Source of the DNA: Bacteroidales bacterium
GTDB taxonomy: Bacteria; Bacteroidota; Bacteroidia; Bacteroidales; Tenuifilaceae
Direction: 5' to 3'
DNA length: 64,000 nt
Assembly: GCA_020636835.1 (NCBI GenBank)
Contig: JACJXC010000008.1
Span: 186,001 to 250,000, forward strand
Shown here: positions 9,225 through 18,700 of the stretch, piece by piece
How positions within the stretch are numbered: position 1 is the first letter of the stretch
Layout: each line of letters opens with the position of its first letter
Program-made: the position numbers and the translations under genes
The notes under the pieces: model-generated
What the model saw: the letters and a program-made list of their open reading frames with translations, nothing else
Databases searched by the model: none
Told to the model about the DNA's origin: nothing

Positions 9225-10301
9225 CTATTGGTTGAGAAGTATTTCGAGATTTTTGCGGATGAGTATCGATTCGTTGTATTGGCGGGCTTTGGAGCGGGCT
9301 TTGGCCGAGAATTTATGGTAGATATTTTCGTTGGTAAACAGTAAATTAATCTTTTCGGAGATTTCCGTTACGTTGGATGAGTTGATGCAGAACCCATTTA
9401 CGCCATCATCGATTAGCTCAACTATACCCCCAACTGTTGGTACTATTGCAGGTAGTCCGTAGGCCATTCCCTCCAGAATGGTTAGTCCAAAGGTTTCGAT
9501 CCATCGTTCCGGTTTTGATAGGTTTAGCACAATATCGGCCCATTGGTAGTATGGGTGTAGGTTGTTGGTTGTGCTATGTAGTTCCAGATTCTCGGGTTTG
9601 TGTATTGAGCGGGAGTAAGATTCTACGTCAATTTCCGACTCGCTCAAAACGAGTTTAAAGCGTAGGTGTGGATTTATTCTTGCAAGTTCCACAAACTCCG
9701 AAATGCCTTTGTATGGCCGAAGTGAGGCAACCATCAGCACGTTTGTTTTAGCAGATTGATCCCGGTTAAACAATTCGGCTGTGGTTGCAAAGTAGCCATC
9801 GAGGCAGTTGGATATAACGTGTGTAATTTTCCCATCGAAAGGCTCTGCATCTCGCAGATATTCCGATACGTATATAATCTCCGATGCTGTTAGGCGAATA
9901 ATCCATCGCAGAAACTGTTTGAGGGCTACTGGGTGGATCGATGTTTCGTGAAGGTGGAATATCACCCTGCACCCTTTAATCCTTCCAGCTATTGCTGCGG
10001 CAAAGGGGTAGGCCGTGTTGATGTAAACTGTATCGTGTTGGTGAACTGTAATAAGCAGTTTCCAAAAAATCACAAGTTGGCTGTATGTAAATCGAATAAG
10101 CCGGAGTATGGTAGGTTTGCTGTATCCGTAGTGGTTCGAGTGCAGTCTTGCCCCCTCGATGTCCGACAAGAACCCTGTGGTTGCCCGAGATGTGAGCAGG
10201 TGCACCTCCAATCCTGCATTTATCCATGCCCGAGCCAACTGCGCAAGTACCCTGGGGCTCCCGGTGTAGTTGTTGAGTAGGTGGGCGGCGATGATTCTCA
10301 T
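9225..10301 (-). CDS. GT4 family glycosyltransferase
   Basis: A 358-residue GT-B fold enzyme. The N-terminal domain starts MRIIAAHLLNNYTGSPRV. The C-terminal donor domain includes VLMVASLRPYKGISEF and the EX7E motif in ETFGLTILE, followed by GLPAIVPTVGGIVE. No membrane segments. Its base composition matches the flanking core genes rather than the AT-rich block upstream. Together with the neighbouring transferases it points to synthesis of a surface polysaccharide repeat unit; donor and acceptor cannot be deduced. Confidence 0.85.
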   Translation of the reverse strand: MRIIAAHLLNNYTGSPRVLAQLARAWINAGLEVHLLTSRATTGFLSDIEGARLHSNHYGYSKPTILRLIRFTYSQLVIFWKLLITVHQHDTVYINTAYPFAAAIAGRIKGCRVIFHLHETSIHPVALKQFLRWIIRLTASEIIYVSEYLRDAEPFDGKITHVISNCLDGYFATTAELFNRDQSAKTNVLMVASLRPYKGISEFVELARINPHLRFKLVLSESEIDVESYSRSIHKPENLELHSTTNNLHPYYQWADIVLNLSKPERWIETFGLTILEGMAYGLPAIVPTVGGIVELIDDGVNGFCINSSNVTEISEKINLLFTNENIYHKFSAKARSKARQYNESILIRKNLEILLNQ

Positions 10302-10519
10302 GGTTGAGTTTTTATAGTAGTTATTGGCGCTTTTGTATTCTATTTAATCCAAACTTTAAAACGGTTAGTTATATGATTATATCTGTCATTGCTTAGTTAT
10401 TTCTCAATTATTTCAGATATTTCTGATTTTTTAGTATGTTAATTGTTTTGATTAAATGATAGTTAATTGCATGTGGATGTATAACTTATTCAAATGGTAA
10501 TCTCGTATTATTAATGTAT

Positions 10520-11695
10520 TTAACTTCTACACTTGAGAAAATTATCTGCTATTAAACTAACGTCAATCATTTTCAGAGAGGATTCGTATGCATTTCTCCC
10601 AATACTATTTCTTAAACTTTCTGAATTCATTAGATTGACGATGCTTTTTGATAGTTCATCATCGTTGTGAGCAAAGATGCAATTTTTGTTATCAAACAGA
10701 AGGTAATTTGGAAGGCTTTCAATTGGTCTTACAACCATTGGAATGCCACAGGCCATTGCTTGAAGCATCGCATTCGATAAGCCTTCTGTTTCTGAGAAAT
10801 GTACAAAAATATCCGCTGCTTTTAAGTAGTCCTCTGGATTGTGAACCAAACCAAGCAGTTTAATTCTTTCCTTTAATTCTGACTCAAGGCTTGTTCTTAT
10901 TTTAAGCATTTCTTTGTCGTTTGCTTTCTGCCCCCAAAGCCCTTTTTTAGGTTGTTTCGCTCCTAGTACGATATAGGTGAACTGTTCCTCGATTCTTTTC
11001 AGTGATTCTAATATTTCAGCGTATCCCTTGCGGTAGCAGAGGTCGCCAATTGAACAGATTATTAGTTGATTGTTGGGGATTTGGAGATGGTTTCTGATTT
11101 CCTTTTTTTCATTCGTGCTTGCAGGTTTAAATATTCCAATATTAACTCCTTGTGTGCTTTGGAATACCTTGTTGATTGGGAGTCCTGCGCTGATCCATCG
11201 ATTTGTAAATGCTGGGGTTGTTGCAAAGTACACATCAATTTTTTGGAATATCCATTTATTGATTAACCCTTCAATTCCTTTTTTCGATATTAAAGTATGG
11301 ACATCGTCAAAGTCAAGTAGGGTTGATCGGAAGACTACTTTTTTTCCAAATAGTTTAGAAATAATAATCGAATATTTGTACGATAGCATTCTCCCGTATA
11401 CCAAAACTGTGTCAGAGGTGGTGGATATAATTGAGATAACTATGATAAAGGCTAGTCGTGACAATATTTTCCCTATTAATGAGTTGTTGAAGTAGGCGGA
11501 ACGATATATCTTGATTGAGCCACTTTTTGATTTAAATGGTAATTTTGCATAGGGATTTAAACTAACAATACTAATTTTGGAACCCTTCTTTTCTAGTGCT
11601 TCTGCGAAAGTTAAGGCGCTATCTCCATCACCCGATATTATTGGGCGAATAAACGATGCACATATAGTAATTCTATTTCTTTTTTGTAATTTCAC
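10520..11695 (-). CDS. GT4 family glycosyltransferase
   Basis: About 391 residues from a GTG start at 11695; a TTG at 11716 would add 7 residues but would overlap the start region of the divergent gene. There is no in-frame ATG near the start. The N-terminal domain holds IRPIISGDGDSALTFAEAL, typical of the acceptor side of GT4 enzymes. The C-terminal domain holds IICSIGDLCYRKGYAEI, ADIFVHFSETEGL and QAMACGIPMVVRPI; the second glutamate of EX7E is a glutamine here. The sequence is AT-rich with many AAA, ATT and TTT codons, in contrast to the gene at 9225, which suggests acquisition from elsewhere. Confidence 0.8.
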   Translation of the reverse strand: MKLQKRNRITICASFIRPIISGDGDSALTFAEALEKKGSKISIVSLNPYAKLPFKSKSGSIKIYRSAYFNNSLIGKILSRLAFIIVISIISTTSDTVLVYGRMLSYKYSIIISKLFGKKVVFRSTLLDFDDVHTLISKKGIEGLINKWIFQKIDVYFATTPAFTNRWISAGLPINKVFQSTQGVNIGIFKPASTNEKKEIRNHLQIPNNQLIICSIGDLCYRKGYAEILESLKRIEEQFTYIVLGAKQPKKGLWGQKANDKEMLKIRTSLESELKERIKLLGLVHNPEDYLKAADIFVHFSETEGLSNAMLQAMACGIPMVVRPIESLPNYLLFDNKNCIFAHNDDELSKSIVNLMNSESLRNSIGRNAYESSLKMIDVSLIADNFLKCRS

Positions 11696-11716
11696 TTGAA
11701 TAAAAAATTTTCTCAA

Positions 11717-12553
11717 ATGGTATCAGTTGTGATGTCGGTTTACAATGGAGAGCTGCATATAAGCAAGTCCATCGAAAGTGTTTTGGCTCAGTCGTATCAA
11801 AATTTTGAATTTATCATAGTTGATGATGGTTCAACTGATTCAACACCCCAAATAATATCTCACTATGTAAGCAAAGATAAGCGTATAATCTCAATAACCA
11901 ATCAGCATAGTTGTATCCCTGTTTCTACAAATGCTGGAATACAAGTAGCTATAGGCGATCTTATTGCTATTATTGATAGCGATGATATTTGGCTGCAAAA
12001 TAAATTACAGCATCAAGTTGATATTATGAATAATAATCCCAATGTAATGCTGCTCGGCTCGTCAGTGATTCCAATTGATGGTGATGGTGATGTTTATAGT
12101 AAGTTTAATGTGCTCTTTAATGGTGGAAGGTTTATCGATAGTGTTACATTTCGTAAAGAGATCATGAAGAAATGCCTTATTTGCCATTCGTCTTCGATGT
12201 ACCGAAAGAATGCATTTAATGCCCTAGGGGGTTATGATACTTCGTTTCGGACAAGTCTTGATTATGATTTATGGATGCGATTTGCTGCCTCTTATGACTG
12301 CATGATTGATTCTGAGCAGTTGGTTTTCTACCGGATTTGGGCTGGAAGCATATCCGGCAGTAAAAAAAAACAACAACTGTTTAACTCGTTGAGAGTGCGC
12401 TTTAAGGGTCTTTGGCTTTTGGGTTTCTCGTTTAATAATTTATACTATTTCTTTTACTTTGCAATTAATGTTGCTTTAAGAACATTCCTTTATTGGCTCT
12501 TAGTGAAGCCAATAAAAACAATCTTTCTACGGATGACTGTTGACCACCAGTAG
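11717..12553 (+). CDS. GT2 family glycosyltransferase
   Basis: About 278 residues from the ATG at 11717 (a TTG at 11696 is in frame but less likely). It is a GT-A enzyme with the GT2 hallmarks: VSVVMSVYNGE at the N-terminus, IIVDDGSTDSTPQI for nucleotide binding, and IDSDDIW as the DXD metal site. A histidine-cysteine patch (KKCLICHSSSMYRK) and GGYDTSFRTSLDYDLWMRF follow as in chain-extending or branching GT2 enzymes. The C-terminal 40 residues are hydrophobic and may associate with the membrane. Its last 64 bases overlap the end of the converging sulfotransferase gene. Confidence 0.83.
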   Translation: MVSVVMSVYNGELHISKSIESVLAQSYQNFEFIIVDDGSTDSTPQIISHYVSKDKRIISITNQHSCIPVSTNAGIQVAIGDLIAIIDSDDIWLQNKLQHQVDIMNNNPNVMLLGSSVIPIDGDGDVYSKFNVLFNGGRFIDSVTFRKEIMKKCLICHSSSMYRKNAFNALGGYDTSFRTSLDYDLWMRFAASYDCMIDSEQLVFYRIWAGSISGSKKKQQLFNSLRVRFKGLWLLGFSFNNLYYFFYFAINVALRTFLYWLLVKPIKTIFLRMTVDHQ

Positions 12554-13446
12554 GCTATTGTATATATGGATATAATGAACATTATACAATGTATTGTTCG
12601 CAATTTCCATGTGTGCTGAATGTCATTTATTGGGTATGAGTGTTGGACTAAGAATTTCCTTGATGTTTTCTCGATAATATAGATTTCGGATTTTTTTAAT
12701 ACGCTTTGCCATGCATCTATTCTTTCTAGTTTTGCGGGTTGGTTTACTATGCTGTGCATGTTATTGTAGTTTACATAAAAGGGTTTTTTTGAGTCTTCGT
12801 TTTTAGTTTCTAGTTTTTTATCGGAGTTTGTTATCCATTTGTAAAGATGCTGAATTGTAATGTTTGGCTCTTTAATTAATGATTCATAGTAAAGAATTTT
12901 AGTGTTGGTTTCATTCTGTAATTCGTTGCTTATTCTGCAATGCTTGTTCCAACTTCGGGATGTGGATACTGGATTTGACGACATTAACCGGTTGGTGACG
13001 GGTTTTTTTGTTCTGCTTTGCGATGCAAAAACTGCTCTAGGGTCTCGAATTAAACTTAAGAAGTTAACCTTTTCGGAATATTGAGTTAATATGTAGTGGT
13101 ATTCCAAAATACTACGCTCCTTGAATACGATGCAGGTTGGATTTGGGTTTATTTTATTCGCATATCGGTGCAGTATAGCAAAGAATAGTTCTATACGGTT
13201 TGAATATTCTGTTCGCTCAGGCAGGGTATCCCAAATTTTATAGTTTATATTGTTAATACATGTATTAATAAACTTGCCAAGAAATTTTGTTGATACTTTT
13301 TTGTAAGGTTTTTTTAGTAAGAGTCGGATTAGAAGATCAAATTCGGGGCAAACAACAACGCCTTCAATTTTATTTAGTTCGTTTAGCAGGAATGTGGAGC
13401 CAGATCTATCGCAATATCCTATGAACAAATATATGTTTTTTTGCAT
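12490..13446 (-). CDS. Sulfotransferase family protein
   Basis: A 318-residue protein. The 5'-phosphosulfate-binding loop is recognisable as YCDRSGSTFLLNEL near the N-terminus and the 3'-phosphate loop as LIRDPRAVFASQSRT around residue 135. These bind PAPS, the sulfate donor. Such enzymes sulfate carbohydrates. The C-terminal 50 residues contain a hydrophobic stretch (TIHCIMFIISIYTIAYW), possibly a membrane anchor. It is the last of three successive leftward sulfotransferase genes, 15 bases behind the preceding one, and very AT-rich. Confidence 0.78.
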   Translation of the reverse strand: MQKNIYLFIGYCDRSGSTFLLNELNKIEGVVVCPEFDLLIRLLLKKPYKKVSTKFLGKFINTCINNINYKIWDTLPERTEYSNRIELFFAILHRYANKINPNPTCIVFKERSILEYHYILTQYSEKVNFLSLIRDPRAVFASQSRTKKPVTNRLMSSNPVSTSRSWNKHCRISNELQNETNTKILYYESLIKEPNITIQHLYKWITNSDKKLETKNEDSKKPFYVNYNNMHSIVNQPAKLERIDAWQSVLKKSEIYIIEKTSRKFLVQHSYPINDIQHTWKLRTIHCIMFIISIYTIAYWWSTVIRRKIVFIGFTKSQ

Positions 13447-13461
13447 GGAGTATGATGTTGT

Positions 13462-14313
13462 TTAACGATCAATGGTATAGTCTTTTAGCCAACTGTACAG
13501 GGACATTCTTTGCATTGTCAACATAATAAGATTATCAGTCCATGCCGCATTATTCCGAGTTATTTTGGGTTTATCAAATACTATACTACTGCAAGCTGAT
13601 AGGTATTCTTCTGACGCTTCCAGCCCTATTTTGTGAATCAATTCATTCAGTTCTGTTTTTGTGTTGTTTACGAAATCTTCGTGTTTGATGTCGATGATTT
13701 CTATATTTTTTCTGGTTTTCAGACATTTTACTAATTCTGCAGTAGCAAAGTATTTAGCAGAAGCGATTTCTATCTCTGATGAGGTAATTTCTTTATTGTT
13801 ATAGCTCCCGCCTTTAGCCCATGTGGTAATATTGTCGAAAGGGTTTCGGTAAACATGAATTAATTTAATAGGGATCTTTACTTTTTGTTTTATCAGATCG
13901 ATTAGGTTCGGGTTCTGCTTAAGGAGAAATGAACTTTCGCCTCCCTTTTTATCGCCTATTACCTTAAGGGTTTCATAATATCCTTGGTATTGGTTTGGGA
14001 TGGAGTAAGTATAACCAGTCCAAACTCTCCCATTTTTTGCAGATTGTTTTGAATTATCAAGTATGAGCGAAAAGACTTGATCCTTAGAAAATCCGATTTT
14101 AAAATATTTCAGAGAGTTTTGTTCGTGGGAAATTACCATTTCGGGGTGTGCATCGAGTATTGCCCCTATTAGAGAGTGTCCGCTTCGTGGATACCCTATA
14201 AACATTATGTAGGTTTCTACTTTGCTGAATTGGGTGTGTTTTAATAGCCCTTTTATAATCGACGTTATGTATTGATTTGCTATGGTTATTCTTCTGTACA
14301 TGAGACTATACAT
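13462..14313 (-). CDS. Sulfotransferase family protein
   Basis: A 283-residue protein with the PAPS-binding P-loop-like motif FIGYPRSGHSLIGAIL (about residues 38-53) followed by DAHPEMVISHE, and a 3'-phosphate-binding motif IHVYRNPFDNITTW. The DAHP segment after the loop is common in bacterial carbohydrate sulfotransferases. The start at 14313 is one base after the stop of the upstream gene, so the two are surely co-transcribed and probably translationally coupled. AT-rich, like its neighbours. Confidence 0.82.
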   Translation of the reverse strand: MYSLMYRRITIANQYITSIIKGLLKHTQFSKVETYIMFIGYPRSGHSLIGAILDAHPEMVISHEQNSLKYFKIGFSKDQVFSLILDNSKQSAKNGRVWTGYTYSIPNQYQGYYETLKVIGDKKGGESSFLLKQNPNLIDLIKQKVKIPIKLIHVYRNPFDNITTWAKGGSYNNKEITSSEIEIASAKYFATAELVKCLKTRKNIEIIDIKHEDFVNNTKTELNELIHKIGLEASEEYLSACSSIVFDKPKITRNNAAWTDNLIMLTMQRMSLYSWLKDYTIDR

Positions 14314-14314
14314 T

Positions 14315-15250
14315 TTATAATCTATTTAGAGGTAGCGGGTAGTTGTACTTTTTTATGGCTTCAAGTTTGTGTTTATCTATGAGATTTTGGTTGGATACAT
14401 GGAATTGAGTTTGGAGTTCGGTAATTTCTTTTTGAGATACGAGGTTTTTTATGGATATTGTTTTACCAAAAATAGGCATTTTATTTAGTTTGTTGATAAT
14501 TCTGAATGCAATAGGAAACCAGTAGGGGATATTTAAGATATAGTATTTATCGTATCGGTTTCGCGCTGTAAATATGTTTAAAAATCGAGCAATAGGAATT
14601 ATCCCCTTCCGAAGCCCTTCGTTTCTTTTGTTAAAGCAAATTGAATCAGGTTTATATGATAATTTAAATTCTTTACAAAATCTATCTATGAATGCTTTTG
14701 GGTCATTTGCGAAGTCTTCGTATAGATATATGTGTACATGATTATCGCCGAATAGTTGCTTGTAGTGTTCTATAGTTTTGTCGAAGAGTGAGGTTTGTAT
14801 TCTGTCGTATTGCTCAATTTCGTTTAAGGCGTAATTATTTCTTGCTTTGATAAATTGTTTAAATGAATATGTTCCCCCATTTTTTTTTAAGTAGTATGAG
14901 TACCTTGATGGCAATAGAGTAAGTTGGCTGCGAATAAATATTATAATTTCAGGATTTTTAAAAACCTGTTTAAGACGCATCGCTCTCTCTTTAACTAGAT
15001 AGCCGTTCCCGCTTATTAATATTTCATCAGATAAAATGGGGGTTTTCCCATTGTCAAATGATTTTTGTATAATTTCAATGGCTTTCTCTGGGTTAAAGTC
15101 AAATGGCTTTGGATACACAATGGCTCTTCTTATTGTCTCAAATCTTGAAATTAGTTGAGCATTAGTTATCTTTGGAAAGAACTCTTCCTGAAACCATGTT
15201 GTTGCTGTTTTTGGGTATCCAACATGAATTATAGCGTGTTCTTCTATCAT
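14315..15250 (-). CDS. Sulfotransferase family protein
   Basis: A 311-residue protein with the N-terminal PAPS loop IHVGYPKTATTWFQEEFF (residues 8-25) and a second binding segment IIFIRSQLTLLPSRYSYYLK that matches the 3'-phosphate loop of this family. It is the first gene of the leftward sulfotransferase series. Its donor, PAPS, must be made elsewhere in the genome because no cysD/cysN/cysC gene is in the window. Three different sulfotransferases next to four glycosyltransferases suggest a glycan sulfated at several positions. Confidence 0.83.
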   Translation of the reverse strand: MIEEHAIIHVGYPKTATTWFQEEFFPKITNAQLISRFETIRRAIVYPKPFDFNPEKAIEIIQKSFDNGKTPILSDEILISGNGYLVKERAMRLKQVFKNPEIIIFIRSQLTLLPSRYSYYLKKNGGTYSFKQFIKARNNYALNEIEQYDRIQTSLFDKTIEHYKQLFGDNHVHIYLYEDFANDPKAFIDRFCKEFKLSYKPDSICFNKRNEGLRKGIIPIARFLNIFTARNRYDKYYILNIPYWFPIAFRIINKLNKMPIFGKTISIKNLVSQKEITELQTQFHVSNQNLIDKHKLEAIKKYNYPLPLNRL

Positions 15251-15398
15251 ATTTCACTCTTTAACTTAAAAAAATGCAATTTAATCAAAATGGACGTTTT
15301 TCTTGAAACAAAAGCTTTTGTTTTACTGTAATATTTGTTAAATTTATTTATTATGTTAAATTTTGGTATTTAATTTGTTCTTAAAAATAAAACTATAG

Positions 15399-18300
15399 AT
15401 GATGAAACAACTACTACTACTAAGTCTGTTTTCTTTATTCTTTAATATAGGGCTATTCTCTCAAAATTGGGGATGGGGAAAACATGTTTCTGGTCCGGAG
15501 AATATCTTTAACCAGTTAACTGCTATCGATCCTGGTGGCAATGTGATTGTTGCTGCTGCAAAAATGGGTACTGTCTCTTTTGTTGGTACTGCATATACTC
15601 TTGAGGCTACGCAAAACTCGCCCTTTATTGCCAAATATAGCAGCGATGGGGATATTGTTTGGCTTGTTAGCATTGGGGATAAGGATGCAACAAATATTAA
15701 GGGTTTGGCTGTTGATAATCAAGGGAGTGTTATTATAACTGGCCAATTTCAAAGTGCTAACGAAGGGTGTGTGTTTGGCAGTGTTAATCCGGCTGATAAT
15801 GATACATTACCGGTATCTAGCAACAAGCAAGATGTGTTCTGTGCAAAATATGACAATAATGGCAATTTGCTTTGGGTTTATAACATTGGCCGAGGAAAAG
15901 CAGGTGACTATGGGTATGGTGTTGTGGCTGATGCTCAGAATAATATTTATGTTACTGGTTATTTTAATAGTGATTCACTTTTTATATACGAACAATACGG
16001 TAAAGATAATGAATCCCCTGTTGATACATTAGTCCTTTCAGATGGGAATACAAAGGGTGATGGTTTTGTTATAAAGTATTCTCCTGATGCTGAGTATTTG
16101 TGGCATCGTAATTTTACATCAACTAAGTACGCTCAATCCAGAGGCGGTGTAGCAGCTGCTCCAAACAACGGGATATATTTGGCTATTGATTTTACTTCCA
16201 ATGTTACTGTTGCTGATTCCGATCCTTTGATTACTGCGAATGCGGTTGGGAATAAGTCTGTTGCGATCTTTCATATTTCTCAGGATGGGGTTGTTAACTG
16301 GGTGAGGGTAGTTAGAGGGAGTTATGAAGGAACTGGCGTTAATATTACGCAAGGTAGTAAGTTCTCTTCTGATGTAGATGGCAATCTATATGCAATTGGA
16401 CAAGCTAATACGACTCTGACGTTTGATGATGGGGCAGGGGGTACATACCTGTCCTTACCCTGTAACTCTTATGATGGCTGGATTGCTAGGTATAATAGTC
16501 AAGGAGTTTTACAGTGGGCTAATATTGCGGGAGGTATTTCCGATGATCGGTTTTATGATGTGTCGTGTCGTGATGGAGTGCTTAGCACTGTTGGGTTGTT
16601 TAAAGGTGAAACATTTCTACCTAGCCATGAAGATAAACGCGACACGCTTACCAATAATGGGGGACAAGATCTTTTCTTGGTGAATTATAGTGTTACTGGT
16701 CAGTATTTGAGTTCGGCTACCCTGGGAGGGTCGTTGGATGATGAAGCTTCATCTGTTACCATTACATCCGATGGGAACTCTGTTGTTGGAGGCTCTTTTA
16801 CATCTGCAACATTAGGTATTCCTGGTGTTGGTACTTTTACTAATGGCGGTGTTAAGCGCGATATGATTCTTGCCAAGCACATCAACATCCACATTGTTCC
16901 CAAGATCATGGAGATTAGTTGTGCCGATGGTGCCGATGGTGCTTTGCATATTGCCATTCACGGGGGTGGTGTACAGCCCTATACCTACGCGTTTAGTAAG
17001 GTCGGGGGCAGTCCGATTGGTTCGGGTACTTATTCCGATACACTTAAATTCGAAAATTTAAGTGCAGGAACTTACTCAATTGTGGTTACCGATGGTGCTA
17101 GCCATAGTGTTACCAAGTTCTATGCGGTTAGCAACCCTATTCCTATTTCAATTGGGGGTACTGTGAAAAATGTTGAGGGTTGTTACGGTGAGCAAACTGG
17201 CGAAATAACCCTAACTGTTACTGGCGGTACCGGTGAGTATGCCTACTTGTGGGATTCGCAGGATGGGTATGGGTATATTCCTACGGTAACCAATCAGAGC
17301 AATATTACTGCTGGTAACTATACGGTGAAGGTAATTGATTCCAACGGTTGTGAGGCTACTCAGACCTTTACTGTAACACAACCCAGTAAAATCAATTTTA
17401 CAGGAAGCGAACCAATTGGTAACACGTCCTCCGATCCCGCCACACCTAATGGGCTAATTAACCTGGTTGTGAATAACGCCACGGCACCTACTTATAGCTG
17501 GCAGGGCCCCAACGGTTTTACTTCGACCGATGCATCTATTAGCGGTTTGAGGGGTGGTACCTATGTTTTAACTGTAACCGCCGGCACATGTAGTGCCGAT
17601 ACAATATTCAATATAACTGACCAGTATTTGTTCAACGCGCTTGTTACGACGGTTATTAATCCTCGTTGTAAGGGTGGCAGCGATGGCTCGGCTACGGTCG
17701 AGGTTTTTAATTCGACTGGAGGCGTTACGGCTCAGTGGAGCAATGGCCAAACCAACGTGCTGACAGCTACCAATTTGCAGGCCGGGCTTTACTCTATTAC
17801 ATTAACCGATGATAGTGGAACTCCAGATGTTACTGGCGACGATGTGGCCATTACACTTATGCCTGTGGTTGTGAGTGAGCCCGACTTCGCATTAGAGGTA
17901 GCTACTACTCCTGTTAAGCCAACTTGTCCCGATAGTAACGACGGTGAGATTGCCGTTTCAGTCAATGGGTGGTCCTTCCCATACACCTTCACTTGGACTG
18001 AGTCAGAGGGAGGTAGTGGTGTTGTTGCTGGGCAGAAGGATCAGGAGGGTTTAACCGTGGGTTATTACACCGTTGTGGTTACCGATGTTTATGGTTGCGA
18101 GATTACCAAAAATGTCAACCTGGGAGCGGAATATGGAAGCCCAAGCATTGTGCTAACAGCAACCCCGTCGGCCAATGTTTCGGAGGGAACTCCGGTAACG
18201 CTTACCGCTACAGGTGGACTCCTCTACGAGTTCTTTGTTAACGATGTGTCGCGAGGGGCTTCATCATCTAAAAACTCTATTACAATTGATAGTCCGGTGA

Positions 18301-18632
18301 ATGGAACTAAGGTTGTTGTTAATGGCTACAATACCGCTGGATGCCTTGGTGTTAGTAACGAGATTGTAATAACTGTTGGCACTGGTATTAGCACTAATCC
18401 TTTGGATGCGTTGAGTGTTTATCCTAACCCATTTAGTAATTGCCTTAATATATCCAAGCCTGAATTGGTTTCGCGCATCGAGGTGTTGAGTATTGTTGGT
18501 CAGAAGGTATTGGATGTGACCCCTAATGGCACTGGTGTTATTGAGGTTGAACAATTACCTGCCGGTGTGTATTTGCTCCGGATTAGTGGTAAGAATGGAG
18601 AAACGTCGGTTCGAAAAATTATCAAGGAGTAG
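15399..18632 (+). CDS. Large T9SS-exported protein with SBBP-like and SprB-like repeats
   Basis: A 1077-residue protein with a signal peptide (residues 1-21, ending LFSQ). Residues 25-490 are a series of blades with the recurring pattern of G-N-hydrophobic-Y-V-T-G, as in SBBP beta-propeller repeats (for example DNQGSVIITGQF, DAQNNIYVTGYF). Residues 500-900 carry about five SprB-like repeats built as C-x-G-x-x-DG-x-hydrophobic (CADGADGALHIAI, CYGEQTGEITLTV, CKGGSDGSATVEV, CPDSNDGEIAVSV). The last 75 residues are a type A T9SS sorting domain (LSVYPNPFSN near its start, LPAGVYLLRISG, ending VRKIIKE). It should be exported through the outer membrane and anchored on the cell surface; adhesion is likely by analogy with SprB. 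Confidence 0.88.
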   Translation: MMKQLLLLSLFSLFFNIGLFSQNWGWGKHVSGPENIFNQLTAIDPGGNVIVAAAKMGTVSFVGTAYTLEATQNSPFIAKYSSDGDIVWLVSIGDKDATNIKGLAVDNQGSVIITGQFQSANEGCVFGSVNPADNDTLPVSSNKQDVFCAKYDNNGNLLWVYNIGRGKAGDYGYGVVADAQNNIYVTGYFNSDSLFIYEQYGKDNESPVDTLVLSDGNTKGDGFVIKYSPDAEYLWHRNFTSTKYAQSRGGVAAAPNNGIYLAIDFTSNVTVADSDPLITANAVGNKSVAIFHISQDGVVNWVRVVRGSYEGTGVNITQGSKFSSDVDGNLYAIGQANTTLTFDDGAGGTYLSLPCNSYDGWIARYNSQGVLQWANIAGGISDDRFYDVSCRDGVLSTVGLFKGETFLPSHEDKRDTLTNNGGQDLFLVNYSVTGQYLSSATLGGSLDDEASSVTITSDGNSVVGGSFTSATLGIPGVGTFTNGGVKRDMILAKHINIHIVPKIMEISCADGADGALHIAIHGGGVQPYTYAFSKVGGSPIGSGTYSDTLKFENLSAGTYSIVVTDGASHSVTKFYAVSNPIPISIGGTVKNVEGCYGEQTGEITLTVTGGTGEYAYLWDSQDGYGYIPTVTNQSNITAGNYTVKVIDSNGCEATQTFTVTQPSKINFTGSEPIGNTSSDPATPNGLINLVVNNATAPTYSWQGPNGFTSTDASISGLRGGTYVLTVTAGTCSADTIFNITDQYLFNALVTTVINPRCKGGSDGSATVEVFNSTGGVTAQWSNGQTNVLTATNLQAGLYSITLTDDSGTPDVTGDDVAITLMPVVVSEPDFALEVATTPVKPTCPDSNDGEIAVSVNGWSFPYTFTWTESEGGSGVVAGQKDQEGLTVGYYTVVVTDVYGCEITKNVNLGAEYGSPSIVLTATPSANVSEGTPVTLTATGGLLYEFFVNDVSRGASSSKNSITIDSPVNGTKVVVNGYNTAGCLGVSNEIVITVGTGISTNPLDALSVYPNPFSNCLNISKPELVSRIEVLSIVGQKVLDVTPNGTGVIEVEQLPAGVYLLRISGKNGETSVRKIIKE

Positions 18633-18650
18633 TGTTACAGTATGAATAGA

Positions 18651-18684
18651 AAAAGGGGCGAATGTGAATTCGCCCCTTTCCTTT
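18651..18684. terminator. Bidirectional terminator between convergent genes
   Basis: AAAGGGGCGAAT and ATTCGCCCCTTT form a 12-base stem with a short loop, with A-rich and T-rich flanks. It lies between the stop codons of the T9SS protein gene and the leftward OmpP1 gene. Confidence 0.8.
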
Positions 18685-18700
18685 CTGTAAGGTGTTAGAA

